DNA of 64,000 nt from Bradyrhizobium sp. Ai1a-2 (GTDB taxonomy: Bacteria > Pseudomonadota > Alphaproteobacteria > Rhizobiales > Xanthobacteraceae), in NCBI RefSeq assembly GCF_000426245.1, contig NZ_AUEZ01000009.1, positions 96,391 to 160,390 of the forward strand, given 5' to 3'. Below are positions 26,732 to 34,091 of the stretch, piece by piece; the first letter of the stretch is position 1, and the number at the start of each line of letters is the position of its first letter. The translations under genes were made by a program, and so were the position numbers. The notes beneath the pieces are model-generated. The model was not told where the DNA came from. It did not search any database and saw only the letters and a list, made by a program, of their open reading frames with translations.

Positions 26732-28152
26732 TCGCAAACCTACGAGCCCTCGTGCGGTTACCGCCCGCCATCCTGCCGAGGCGCGAGAGCCGGGTCGTGA
26801 TCACCGCGATTGACGAGTTCGAGCAACGGCAGTTTCCGTGGTGTCCGGCACCGACGCAGGCCTCGCCGCGTCTCAGGCTCCGCCGCGTCACCCTGGCAGG
26901 CAATCTCCTGGTCGTAGGTTTTGTGCTGGGTCTCGGAATCTGGTCGGCCTTTGCTCCGCTTGAAAGCGCCGCGATCGCGTCCGGCGTGGTCGAATCGGAA
27001 TCGAGCCGGAAGACGATCCAGCACCTCGAGGGCGGCATCGTCAGGAAAATTCTGGTCGCCGACGGCGATCTTGTGACGGCGGGACAGACGCTGATCGCGC
27101 TCGACGACACCAGGCCCCGCGCCGAAGTGCAAAGCCTGCAGGGGCAGTTGTGGGATGCGGCCGCGCGTGAGGCAAGGTTACTTGCCGAGCAGCAGGGCCA
27201 GGAACTGATCTCGTTTCCGGCCTGGCTCGACAGGATCCGAACCACGAGTGGTTCGGTCGATTCCGTGCTGGTGGCACAGCAAAACATCTTTGAAACCCGC
27301 CGGCAGGTGTTCCAGTCCCAGGCCACCATCCTCAGGGAGAAAAGACTTCAGGTCGCAAAGGAGATCGAGGGCCTCAAGTCGCAGGAGGACGCGGTGGCGC
27401 AGCGGGCCGCGATCGTGCGCGAAGAGCTGGACATGGTGACGATCCTGGTCAACAAGGGGCTGGAGCGCCGTCCGCGCCTGTTGAACCTCGAACGGGAGCT
27501 GGCTGATATCGAGGGACGGCGCGGCGAGATCATCGCGCATATTTCGCGCGCCAAGCAGGTGATCAGCGAATCGCAGGCGACACTCCTGAAGCTGGAAAGC
27601 GACCGGCAGAACGAGATCGCACAGTCATTGCGCGAGGCGCAGAACCAGGGCTTTCAGCTGCGCGAAAAATTGCTGGCGGCGCAGGACCAGTTGTCCCGGA
27701 CGGAGGTCAAGGCGCCGGAGGACGGGGTGATCACCGACCTGCGGATTCACACGCCGGGCGGCGTCATCGGGGCCGGCGCTCCCTTGATGGATCTGGTGCC
27801 CCGGCAGGACAGGCTTGTCGTGATCGCACGCCTCAAGCCGGAGGACATCGACGTTGTTCATCCAGGGCTGAACGCCGATGTGCATCTCTTGCCGTACAAT
27901 CAGCGTCGTGTCCCGCGTCTGAAGGGAACGGTGATGCACGTATCGGCCGACCGCCTGCTCGACAAGCGCACCGACCAACCGTATTACGCGACGAAAATCC
28001 GCGTCCAGGATTCCAAGATCGTCGAGAATGGCTTGAAGATCATTCCCGGAATGCCGGCCCAGGTGTTCATCACAACCGGGCGCGGCACCGTGGCGATCTA
28101 CGCTTTGCGGCCCCTGCTCGACAGCTTCCACACCGCCTTCAGTGAAGATTGA
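26728..28152 (+). CDS. Type I secretion membrane fusion protein (HlyD/PrtE family)
   Basis: 474 residues, GTG start overlapping the ABC gene stop (GTGA), so tightly coupled. A short cytoplasmic N-terminus precedes one transmembrane helix (about 55-75, LAGNLLVVGFVLGLGIWSAF). The lipoyl halves (VESESSRKTIQHLEGGIVRK and TEVKAPEDGVITDLRIHTPG) flank a long coiled-coil hairpin (about 160-310), and a beta-barrel domain ends the protein. It bridges the ABC motor to an outer-membrane TolC-type channel, which is not encoded nearby. Confidence 0.93.
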   Translation: MIANLRALVRLPPAILPRRESRVVITAIDEFEQRQFPWCPAPTQASPRLRLRRVTLAGNLLVVGFVLGLGIWSAFAPLESAAIASGVVESESSRKTIQHLEGGIVRKILVADGDLVTAGQTLIALDDTRPRAEVQSLQGQLWDAAAREARLLAEQQGQELISFPAWLDRIRTTSGSVDSVLVAQQNIFETRRQVFQSQATILREKRLQVAKEIEGLKSQEDAVAQRAAIVREELDMVTILVNKGLERRPRLLNLERELADIEGRRGEIIAHISRAKQVISESQATLLKLESDRQNEIAQSLREAQNQGFQLREKLLAAQDQLSRTEVKAPEDGVITDLRIHTPGGVIGAGAPLMDLVPRQDRLVVIARLKPEDIDVVHPGLNADVHLLPYNQRRVPRLKGTVMHVSADRLLDKRTDQPYYATKIRVQDSKIVENGLKIIPGMPAQVFITTGRGTVAIYALRPLLDSFHTAFSED

Positions 28153-28224
28153 GCATGATGAGATCATGCCGGATCGCATCCGCGATGGATGCTGCGCTCC
28201 CTCTCCCGCAAGCGGGAGAAGTTA

Positions 28225-28325
28225 TAGCGTTTTCGAGCGAAGTGGACGCCGGTTCGCGTGAAGAAAACGCGTCAAAACAAGAGCTAGAGCTTCGGTTCTG
28301 ATTCAATCAGAACCGAAAATGCGCT
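28225..28325. repeat. Intergenic repeat (AGCGTTTTCGAGCGAA type, copy 2)
   Basis: Carries the same ordered blocks as 24097-24240 and ends in a perfect palindrome, TTCGGTTCTGAT TCA ATCAGAACCGAA (28291-28317). Located between the convergent HlyD and LuxR-type genes, where it could act as a bidirectional terminator-like hairpin. Confidence 0.75.
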
Positions 28326-28340
28326 AGTGAACCAGCCAAG

Positions 28341-29090
28341 TCAGGATGCCGAGAAGGCACCGGGCTCCGGTGCGCGGTGACCGGTCGATCTTGCGCGCCA
28401 GCGCAGCACAGCCTCGGTGCGATTGCGAGCGGCACATTTCCGCATGATGTGGTGAATGTGCATCTTCACCGTGTTTTCCGAAAGCTTCAGTTTGGCGGCA
28501 ATCAGCTTGTTGGGCAGGCCGAGCTCCAATTCCGCAAGCACGTGTTGCTCGCGCGGCGTGAATTCGATCTGGTCCTTGTTTGCCAGATATATCGGCGCCA
28601 ACGGGCGAGGATAGACCGGCTCGCAGCCCGAAGACTCATTCTTTCCCTCAATTGAAAGCGGCCTGTAGACGCCGCCGGCGAGAACAAGACGCAGGCCGGC
28701 GACAGCGAGCTCGACCGGGATCGAGGTCGGAAAAAAGCCGCGAACTCCCCGATGCAGGGCCGCAAGCGCGGTGGCTTCATCATCCCGGTTGCAGAACAGG
28801 GCGATCGAGGCGTTGGGGCAGCAATCGGCGAGCAGGGCGAGATCGCCGGCGACCGAGGGATCGGCCACCGACTTGTCCCCGATGCTGAGCGCTGCCAGCC
28901 GAACGTCTCGTCCCGTCGCGCAGCCGAGAGTGTCGGTCGTGGCCATTTCGACGATTTCGAATCCGATCAGCTCCTGCCGGAGAATGTGCAGAATGCAGGT
29001 CCGCGCCAGCGTGAGCGGATCGATGATGAGCAGGACCGGCAACGGCAACGATCCGTTGAGCCGCTCCGCAGCAGAGACAAGGTCGTCCAT
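28341..29090 (-). CDS. LuxR-type DNA-binding regulator with degenerate receiver domain
   Basis: 249 residues. The N-terminal 18-140 region has the predicted strand/helix alternation of a response-regulator receiver (VLLIIDPLTLARTCILHIL), but the usual phospho-Asp position on strand 3 reads LAALSIGDKS, lacking the aspartate at the expected spot. The C-terminal helix-turn-helix is typical (residues 176-233: EFTPREQHVLAELELGLPNK, SENTVKMHIHHIMRK, RTEAVLRW). It is convergent to the secretion genes and a candidate regulator of the repeat-protein locus. Phosphorylation-independent control is inferred from the missing residue. Confidence 0.82.
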   Translation of the reverse strand: MDDLVSAAERLNGSLPLPVLLIIDPLTLARTCILHILRQELIGFEIVEMATTDTLGCATGRDVRLAALSIGDKSVADPSVAGDLALLADCCPNASIALFCNRDDEATALAALHRGVRGFFPTSIPVELAVAGLRLVLAGGVYRPLSIEGKNESSGCEPVYPRPLAPIYLANKDQIEFTPREQHVLAELELGLPNKLIAAKLKLSENTVKMHIHHIMRKCAARNRTEAVLRWRARSTGHRAPEPGAFSAS

Positions 29091-29236
29091 AATATCCTCA
29101 ATAGAAGGAATTGCTGACCTACCCCAATCATTTCCATCTCAATGAATTAGCGTCGCGCAACCGGCTCAAGGCGCGAGCCTCTTGCCGATCGAGCGCGCAC
29201 GTTGGTCACCGGGGTCCGCTTTCCCGGTGTCACGCC

Positions 29237-29815
29237 TCAGTTGCAAATATTCCGATATGCGATCGCCGCGGCTGAGTCCGCTTTGCCGTCGACGACGTAG
29301 ACGTCATCCTCCTTCACGAGATACAGAAACGGCTTCTCCCCGGTGTCCTGGCCCGACGCCTTTTTTCCCCTGACATGACCACAGATCGTGTCCACCGACC
29401 GCCCCAGCGTATTCTTCCTGATTGCCCGCTTCGCGTCGGTGAACTCGGCCGACGCCGGATCTTCCATTTTTGCAGCCACCGACATCTTCGCTTTGCTCAG
29501 GACGGCATCGGATGTTTCAGCAGCAGCGGGGCGGTCCGCCATCGCCTTCGGCGCGGGGTTTTTGGCACGCGCGAGCCGTGTGTCCCGACGGGGCGGTGAT
29601 CGCTTCTCGGGCTTCGCCGCCGTTGCAGCCTTCGCTGTCTTCGCCGCGGGATTGGGCGCGGGCGCGGGCGCGATCGCCTTCGGCTCCGTCGGAGGTGGCG
29701 CGCTGCCATCGAAGCAGATTTTCGACCCGCACATCTGCAAGCTCGCCTGCGTAGACACAGGCATGCCATAGCCGATCAGCATTCCTGCCACCAAGCCAAT
29801 GAGAAGCAGTCCCAT
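29237..29815 (-). CDS. Hypothetical membrane-anchored or exported protein
   Basis: 192 residues. Starts with a hydrophobic segment (MGLLLIGLVAGMLIGYGMPV) acting as signal anchor, then a short Cys-containing stretch (MCGSKICFDG), a Pro/Ala/Lys-rich linker (about 38-95) and a conserved-looking C-terminal domain of about 90 residues (KMEDPASAEFTDAKRAIRK, DTICGHVRGKKASG, PFLYLVKEDDVYVVDG). The C-terminal domain is likely periplasmic. No function can be assigned; such two-part proteins are common in Bradyrhizobium. Confidence 0.65.
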   Translation of the reverse strand: MGLLLIGLVAGMLIGYGMPVSTQASLQMCGSKICFDGSAPPPTEPKAIAPAPAPNPAAKTAKAATAAKPEKRSPPRRDTRLARAKNPAPKAMADRPAAAETSDAVLSKAKMSVAAKMEDPASAEFTDAKRAIRKNTLGRSVDTICGHVRGKKASGQDTGEKPFLYLVKEDDVYVVDGKADSAAAIAYRNICN

Positions 29816-30062
29816 GCAATCCCTCTCCTCGGGGCGGGCAGACTTCCACTCGCACTTCTTGCGACTTGATTTTGCGCTGATCCTCTATGTGTCTCGCAAA
29901 AGCGTTAAGCGCGCATTAAGCTTGGAACCGTTGTTCGGTCGCGCGCCTCCATGGTTAACGCGGCGCGAGCAGGCACAAAGCGCATGATGTGGTCCGCAAA
30001 ATCCGTGGGACGTTTGATCAGGATCTGCGCTCTGGGCCCGTGATGCTGTAAAGCTCATCGTC

Positions 30063-30713
30063 ATGCCAGACCTGACTCAACTCGCGCTCTTCTTCGCCGC
30101 CGCTTTGGTGCTCGCCGTCACGCCCGGTCCGGGCATCTTCTACGTCGCTGCACGCACGCTCGCTGGCGGTCGTGCGGAAGGCGTGGCCTCCAGCTTTGGC
30201 ACCGGATTGGGCGGCATGGCCCACGTCCTCGCGGGCAGCCTGGGCGCTTCCGCCATCGTGCTCGCAAGCGCGGAACTATTCACAGCACTGAAGCTGATCG
30301 GCGCCGCCTATCTGATCTGGATCGGCCTTCGCACTTTCCAATCCGCTCGCTGGGACGCGTCGGCGAGTTTAAATGGTGGATTGGCGGCACCACCGATCGG
30401 GCCGTGGCGGGCATTTCGTGAAGGAATGCTGGTCGAGGCGCTGAACCCGAAGACCGCGGCCTTCTTCCTGGCCTTCGTTCCGCAGTTCGTAGACCCGGCC
30501 GCAGGGCACGTCGCTTTGCAATTCGTGGTGCTTGGCTTCGTGTCGGTCGCGCTCAACACCCTCGCCGATGTCGTGGTCGCCTTTGCGGCGAGCCGCATCC
30601 GCGAAGGAGCGGCAGCACGTCCTGCGTTGATCCGCCGCCTGCGAGAGGCGTCGGGAGCGGCGATGATCGCGCTAGGCATCGGGCTCGTTCTGGCGAAGCG
30701 TCCGACGAACTGA
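30063..30713 (+). CDS. LysE/RhtB-family amino-acid exporter
   Basis: 216 residues with five to six transmembrane helices. The family N-terminus (LALFFAAALVLAVTPGPGIFYVAARTLAGGR) with the TPGP motif, and the conserved NPKTAAFFLAFVPQFVDP segment, are clear. Such proteins export amino acids or homoserine lactone-like compounds across the inner membrane. Substrate unknown. The 247 bases upstream contain no gene. Confidence 0.9.
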   Translation: MPDLTQLALFFAAALVLAVTPGPGIFYVAARTLAGGRAEGVASSFGTGLGGMAHVLAGSLGASAIVLASAELFTALKLIGAAYLIWIGLRTFQSARWDASASLNGGLAAPPIGPWRAFREGMLVEALNPKTAAFFLAFVPQFVDPAAGHVALQFVVLGFVSVALNTLADVVVAFAASRIREGAAARPALIRRLREASGAAMIALGIGLVLAKRPTN

Positions 30714-30795
30714 TTGACGAACCGCCACCGCTCGATGGTCTTGTGGCGCGTCCTGGTCTAGCCTGAAGCCGGGGCGGGACTTCATCCCGTGGACG

Positions 30796-32376
30796 GTGAT
30801 CGTGCGGTCCGACCGCGAAGCTCCAACACGTACGAGGACGAGGGGCGGAGCCATCTCCCTGGGCGGAGTCAGGCCGCCGTGGCCATGGGCCGTGCTGGCG
30901 TGGGCCGCGCTGCTCCTGGCAATACTCGTGTCGTTCAGGCCGGCGGTCCCGGTCATCTGGGGCGACACGCCGCCCTTCGTGGAATCCGCGCTTCGCACGC
31001 TCGAGGCAGGGCAGCCGACCGTGGCGGGTGGGCGCGATCCGGGTTACCCGGCGTTCCTGGCCGTGACGTTTGCGTTCGGAGGCGATCTCGGAACGGTGGT
31101 GCGCCTGCAGCAGGCGGCCTGGGTCGTTCTGATGCTGGCGCTTGCGATAGCCGCGCAGGCGGCGACGCGCCGCGCTGCCGCGCTCGTGCCGATCATCCTC
31201 GTCGCGATGTATCCGGGCCTGTTGCTGTTCAGGAACGTCCTCACCGCGGACCTTCTGTTTGCGGTCTTCCTCAATCTGGCAGCGGCAGGATTGCTCATTG
31301 CCATCTGCGTCGACGGGGCGGCGCGATGCTGCGCGGTCGTTGCCTCCATCCTGTGCGCGGTGGCCGCGGCGTGCTTGAGGTCGCAGGGGCTGCTCGTCCC
31401 GTTCGCGGCCATCCTGGTGGGCGCCTGCCTCGTCCAGCCGAAGACGCCCGTTCGCCTTGCCGTGATGGCCGCAGCCGTCGCGACGGCGCTGGTGCTCTTC
31501 GCTGCCGGCTCCCGTTTCGGAGCTTCCAGCTCCGACCAGGCCTCGGCTGTGTTCGTCCCCAAGACATTGTTCTGCAATCACCTGAACATCGTGCTTGCAA
31601 GCGACGCGGCGCGAGCCGAGATCGTATCGGCGGCGGGTGATCGCGCTGATGCCGCGATGGCGCGGCTTGCCGCCGACTTCGCCGCGGAGCCGGGCCGCTG
31701 GCCCGTGCTCGGGTTCTTCGGCGATGCGTGCCTGTTCGACAGCGAACTGGATCGCGATCTCGCCGACAAGACCGGAAATGCCAACAGTGCGGCTGCCGCC
31801 TATTGGCGCGTCTTCCTGGCTGCCGTGCGCGATCGGCCGCTGGCCTACGCAGGAAAAGTCGTCCGGCAGATGGGCTATGGCCTCTTGCTGGCATGGCCGC
31901 CCTATGGACTCGAACCCGTCATACCGGTGTCCAACGACGACGTGCCGCACGTGTCTGAGATCATGACGCGGCACGGCCGGGCGGCTCAGCCGATCGATCT
32001 GCAAGGCGGACCAGTTCGGATCGGCCTGATGTCCGATTTCCCGGCGGTGTCAGCCTATCTGTTCAGGGCCCTATCCGCCGCCTTCGTTGTCGCCGTCATA
32101 TTCTGGACGGTGGCCGCTGTGCGGCGTCGGCGCCGAGCTTTCGTCACCCGCGGAGGCATCGTGGTCGTGATGTGGGCAGCCTCGATCGCAGCCGCCGCCG
32201 GCGCCCACACCCTCGATGTCTCGCGTTACCTGATTCCCGGAGTGCCGATGGTGGGCCTCATGCTGTCCCTGTTCGCCGTCGAACTGGCTGAGACGATAAA
32301 GGCCGATCGCGCGGCTTCTAAAAGCCGAAAAATTCCCGGCGCAGCGCCTTCTCGTATTCGGCCTTGGCCGCCTTGA
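30796..32376 (+). CDS. Polytopic membrane protein, possibly GT-C glycosyltransferase-like
   Basis: 526 residues in the open frame, GTG start at 30796 without a clear ribosome-binding site; a start further in is possible. About ten hydrophobic helices, with an extracytoplasmic loop after the first helix containing WGDTPPFVESALRTL, then GRDPGYPAFLAV. This layout, with acidic residues in the first loop and a dwell on aromatic/proline motifs, resembles GT-C or PMT-type membrane glycosyltransferases, but no decisive motif is seen. Its last 59 bases overlap the convergent small gene. Long antisense open frames here are shadows. Confidence 0.6.
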   Translation: MIVRSDREAPTRTRTRGGAISLGGVRPPWPWAVLAWAALLLAILVSFRPAVPVIWGDTPPFVESALRTLEAGQPTVAGGRDPGYPAFLAVTFAFGGDLGTVVRLQQAAWVVLMLALAIAAQAATRRAAALVPIILVAMYPGLLLFRNVLTADLLFAVFLNLAAAGLLIAICVDGAARCCAVVASILCAVAAACLRSQGLLVPFAAILVGACLVQPKTPVRLAVMAAAVATALVLFAAGSRFGASSSDQASAVFVPKTLFCNHLNIVLASDAARAEIVSAAGDRADAAMARLAADFAAEPGRWPVLGFFGDACLFDSELDRDLADKTGNANSAAAAYWRVFLAAVRDRPLAYAGKVVRQMGYGLLLAWPPYGLEPVIPVSNDDVPHVSEIMTRHGRAAQPIDLQGGPVRIGLMSDFPAVSAYLFRALSAAFVVAVIFWTVAAVRRRRRAFVTRGGIVVVMWAASIAAAAGAHTLDVSRYLIPGVPMVGLMLSLFAVELAETIKADRAASKSRKIPGAAPSRIRPWPP

Positions 32377-32554
32377 CCTGGCTGCGCATCGCGTCTTCGT
32401 CCATATGGGCCTGCTCCCATTGGTCGACTTCCGCCACTGAATGATTGACCGAAGCGAGCGCTTCCTCCTTGCGGATGGCGGCGATCCAGGTCTCCACCGC
32501 GTTCTTGTAATTGGCCTGCAAAATGTCGAGCTCGGGATGCGCGTCGTCGCTCAT
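32318..32554 (-). CDS. Small conserved-type acidic protein of unknown function
   Basis: 78 residues from the ATG at 32554, which has a GGAG site seven bases upstream (MSDDAHPELDILQANYKNAV). Largely helical, charged (KEEALASVNHSVAEVDQWEQ, MRSQVKAAKAEYEKALRREF), with no membrane segment. Its 3' end overlaps the end of the convergent membrane-protein gene by 59 bases. No function known. Confidence 0.65.
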   Translation of the reverse strand: MSDDAHPELDILQANYKNAVETWIAAIRKEEALASVNHSVAEVDQWEQAHMDEDAMRSQVKAAKAEYEKALRREFFGF

Positions 32555-32636
32555 GTCAATCTCCATAATTGAATATCGGGTCGGCATCCGAATTGTTACC
32601 GGCCCTGCATGAACGAACGACGACATGGGTAGCGCT

Positions 32637-32726
32637 CGTAGCCCGGGTGGAGCGAAGCGCCGCCCGGGGCATCTCCGTCAACGTCGAGCAGCGGTCCCGG
32701 GCTACGCTGGCGCTTCACCCGGGCTA
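32637..32726. repeat. Palindromic repeat, CGTAGCCCGGGTGGAGC family (copy 1)
   Basis: Terminal inverted GTAGCCCGGGTG and CACCCGGGCTAC, with CCGGGCTACG and CGCCGCCCGGGG inside. A second copy is at 42307-42398. It lies downstream of the cytochrome gene and upstream of the small acidic protein gene. Confidence 0.8.
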
Positions 32727-32747
32727 CTGCACGCTACGGCACGGGGC

Positions 32748-34091
32748 TTACTGCGCCGTCTGCTGCCGCAGCTCCGCCACGTCCTTTGCCGTGAGCTTCG
32801 AGCCCTTGGCGCCGAAGCGCGCGGTGACGTAGTTGGCGACCGCCGCGATCTCGTCATCCGAATAGGCGTTGCCGAATGCCGGCATCGAGAGCGCGCCGTC
32901 CGGCGTATAGCGCTTGGTGCCGGATATGACGATCTGCGCGACGTTGGTCGCGGCGGGGTCGTTTACAGACCATGCACCGGTCAGCGTCGCCATCGGCGAC
33001 ACCAGGCTCTCGCCGCTCCAGCCGTGGCAGCTTACGCAGGCGCCTTCGAACACCATCTTGCCGCGGGCATCCGGCGTTACGCCGTCCTTGTGCGAGGCGG
33101 GCGCGGCGGGTGCCGTGGTCGCCGGCAGATCGGGCGAGGGCTGCGGTGGCACGCTGCGCAGGTAGACTGCGAGGGCGCGGATGTCCTCCGGCGCGAGCTG
33201 GCTCAGGCTTTGGTCGACCGCTTCGCCCATCGGCCCGGAAGCGGAGCCGTGGCCGAGTGCGTGGCCGGTCGCGAGGTAGGAGACGAGCGCGTCATCGCTC
33301 CAATTGCCGAGACCAGTGGCCTTGTCGGAAGAGATATTGAAGGCGCGCCAGCCCGCGGTCACGGCGCCCGCGAACTTCTTGCGGTTGTCGAGCGCGAAGC
33401 CGAGATTGCGCGGCGTGTGGCACTCGCCGCAATGGGCGAGCGCTTCGGCGAGGTAGGCGCCCCGATTCCATTCGGGACTCTTCGAGGTATCAGGCGCAAA
33501 GCGCGTGTCCGGGTTGAACACCGCCGACCAGAACAGCATCGCCCAGCGCTGGTTGAACGGGAACGCCAGCGTGTTCTCCGGCGCCGGCGCGCGCACTGGC
33601 GGCAGGCTGAACAGATAGGCCTTCACCGCCAGCACGTCCTCGTCCGTCATGTAGGTGTAGGACGGATAGGGCATCGCCGGATAGAGCATTGCCCCGTCAT
33701 GGCGCTTGCCGCGCTGGACCGCGTTCAGGAAATCCTGGTCGCTGTAATTGCCGATGCCGGTTTCCTTGTCGGGGGTGATGTTGGTCGAATAGAGCGTGCC
33801 GAACGGCAGCTTGAACGCCAATCCTCCGGCAAATTCCTTCTCACCTGGTTTGGTATGGCAGACCATGCAGTCCGCCGCCTTCGCCAGATATTCACCGCGC
33901 TCGACCAGGCTCGCTTTCTCCAGCGCCGCCGGCACACCGGTCGGTTTGCCGGCACGGTAGTCGGCGACGGCCACCTTGCTGCCGCCGGAGAAATCAAGCG
34001 GGCCGGGACCACGAACGATCCAGACGCCGATCCCAACTGCCGCAATGACGATCACGGCAAGGCTCAACAGGATACGCATTGCCGGTCTCAT
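32748..34091 (-). CDS. Triheme c-type cytochrome subunit
   Basis: 447 residues with an N-terminal signal/anchor helix (ILLSLAVIVIAAVGIGVWIV) and three CxxCH heme-binding motifs (CMVCH, CGECH, CVSCH), each in a cytochrome c domain with downstream Met-containing segments. This is the layout of the electron-accepting cytochrome subunit of periplasmic alcohol/aldehyde or isoquinoline-type dehydrogenases. Its ATG overlaps the stop of the molybdenum-subunit gene, so it is coupled to it and probably passes electrons from that enzyme to the respiratory chain. Confidence 0.92.
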   Translation of the reverse strand: MRPAMRILLSLAVIVIAAVGIGVWIVRGPGPLDFSGGSKVAVADYRAGKPTGVPAALEKASLVERGEYLAKAADCMVCHTKPGEKEFAGGLAFKLPFGTLYSTNITPDKETGIGNYSDQDFLNAVQRGKRHDGAMLYPAMPYPSYTYMTDEDVLAVKAYLFSLPPVRAPAPENTLAFPFNQRWAMLFWSAVFNPDTRFAPDTSKSPEWNRGAYLAEALAHCGECHTPRNLGFALDNRKKFAGAVTAGWRAFNISSDKATGLGNWSDDALVSYLATGHALGHGSASGPMGEAVDQSLSQLAPEDIRALAVYLRSVPPQPSPDLPATTAPAAPASHKDGVTPDARGKMVFEGACVSCHGWSGESLVSPMATLTGAWSVNDPAATNVAQIVISGTKRYTPDGALSMPAFGNAYSDDEIAAVANYVTARFGAKGSKLTAKDVAELRQQTAQ

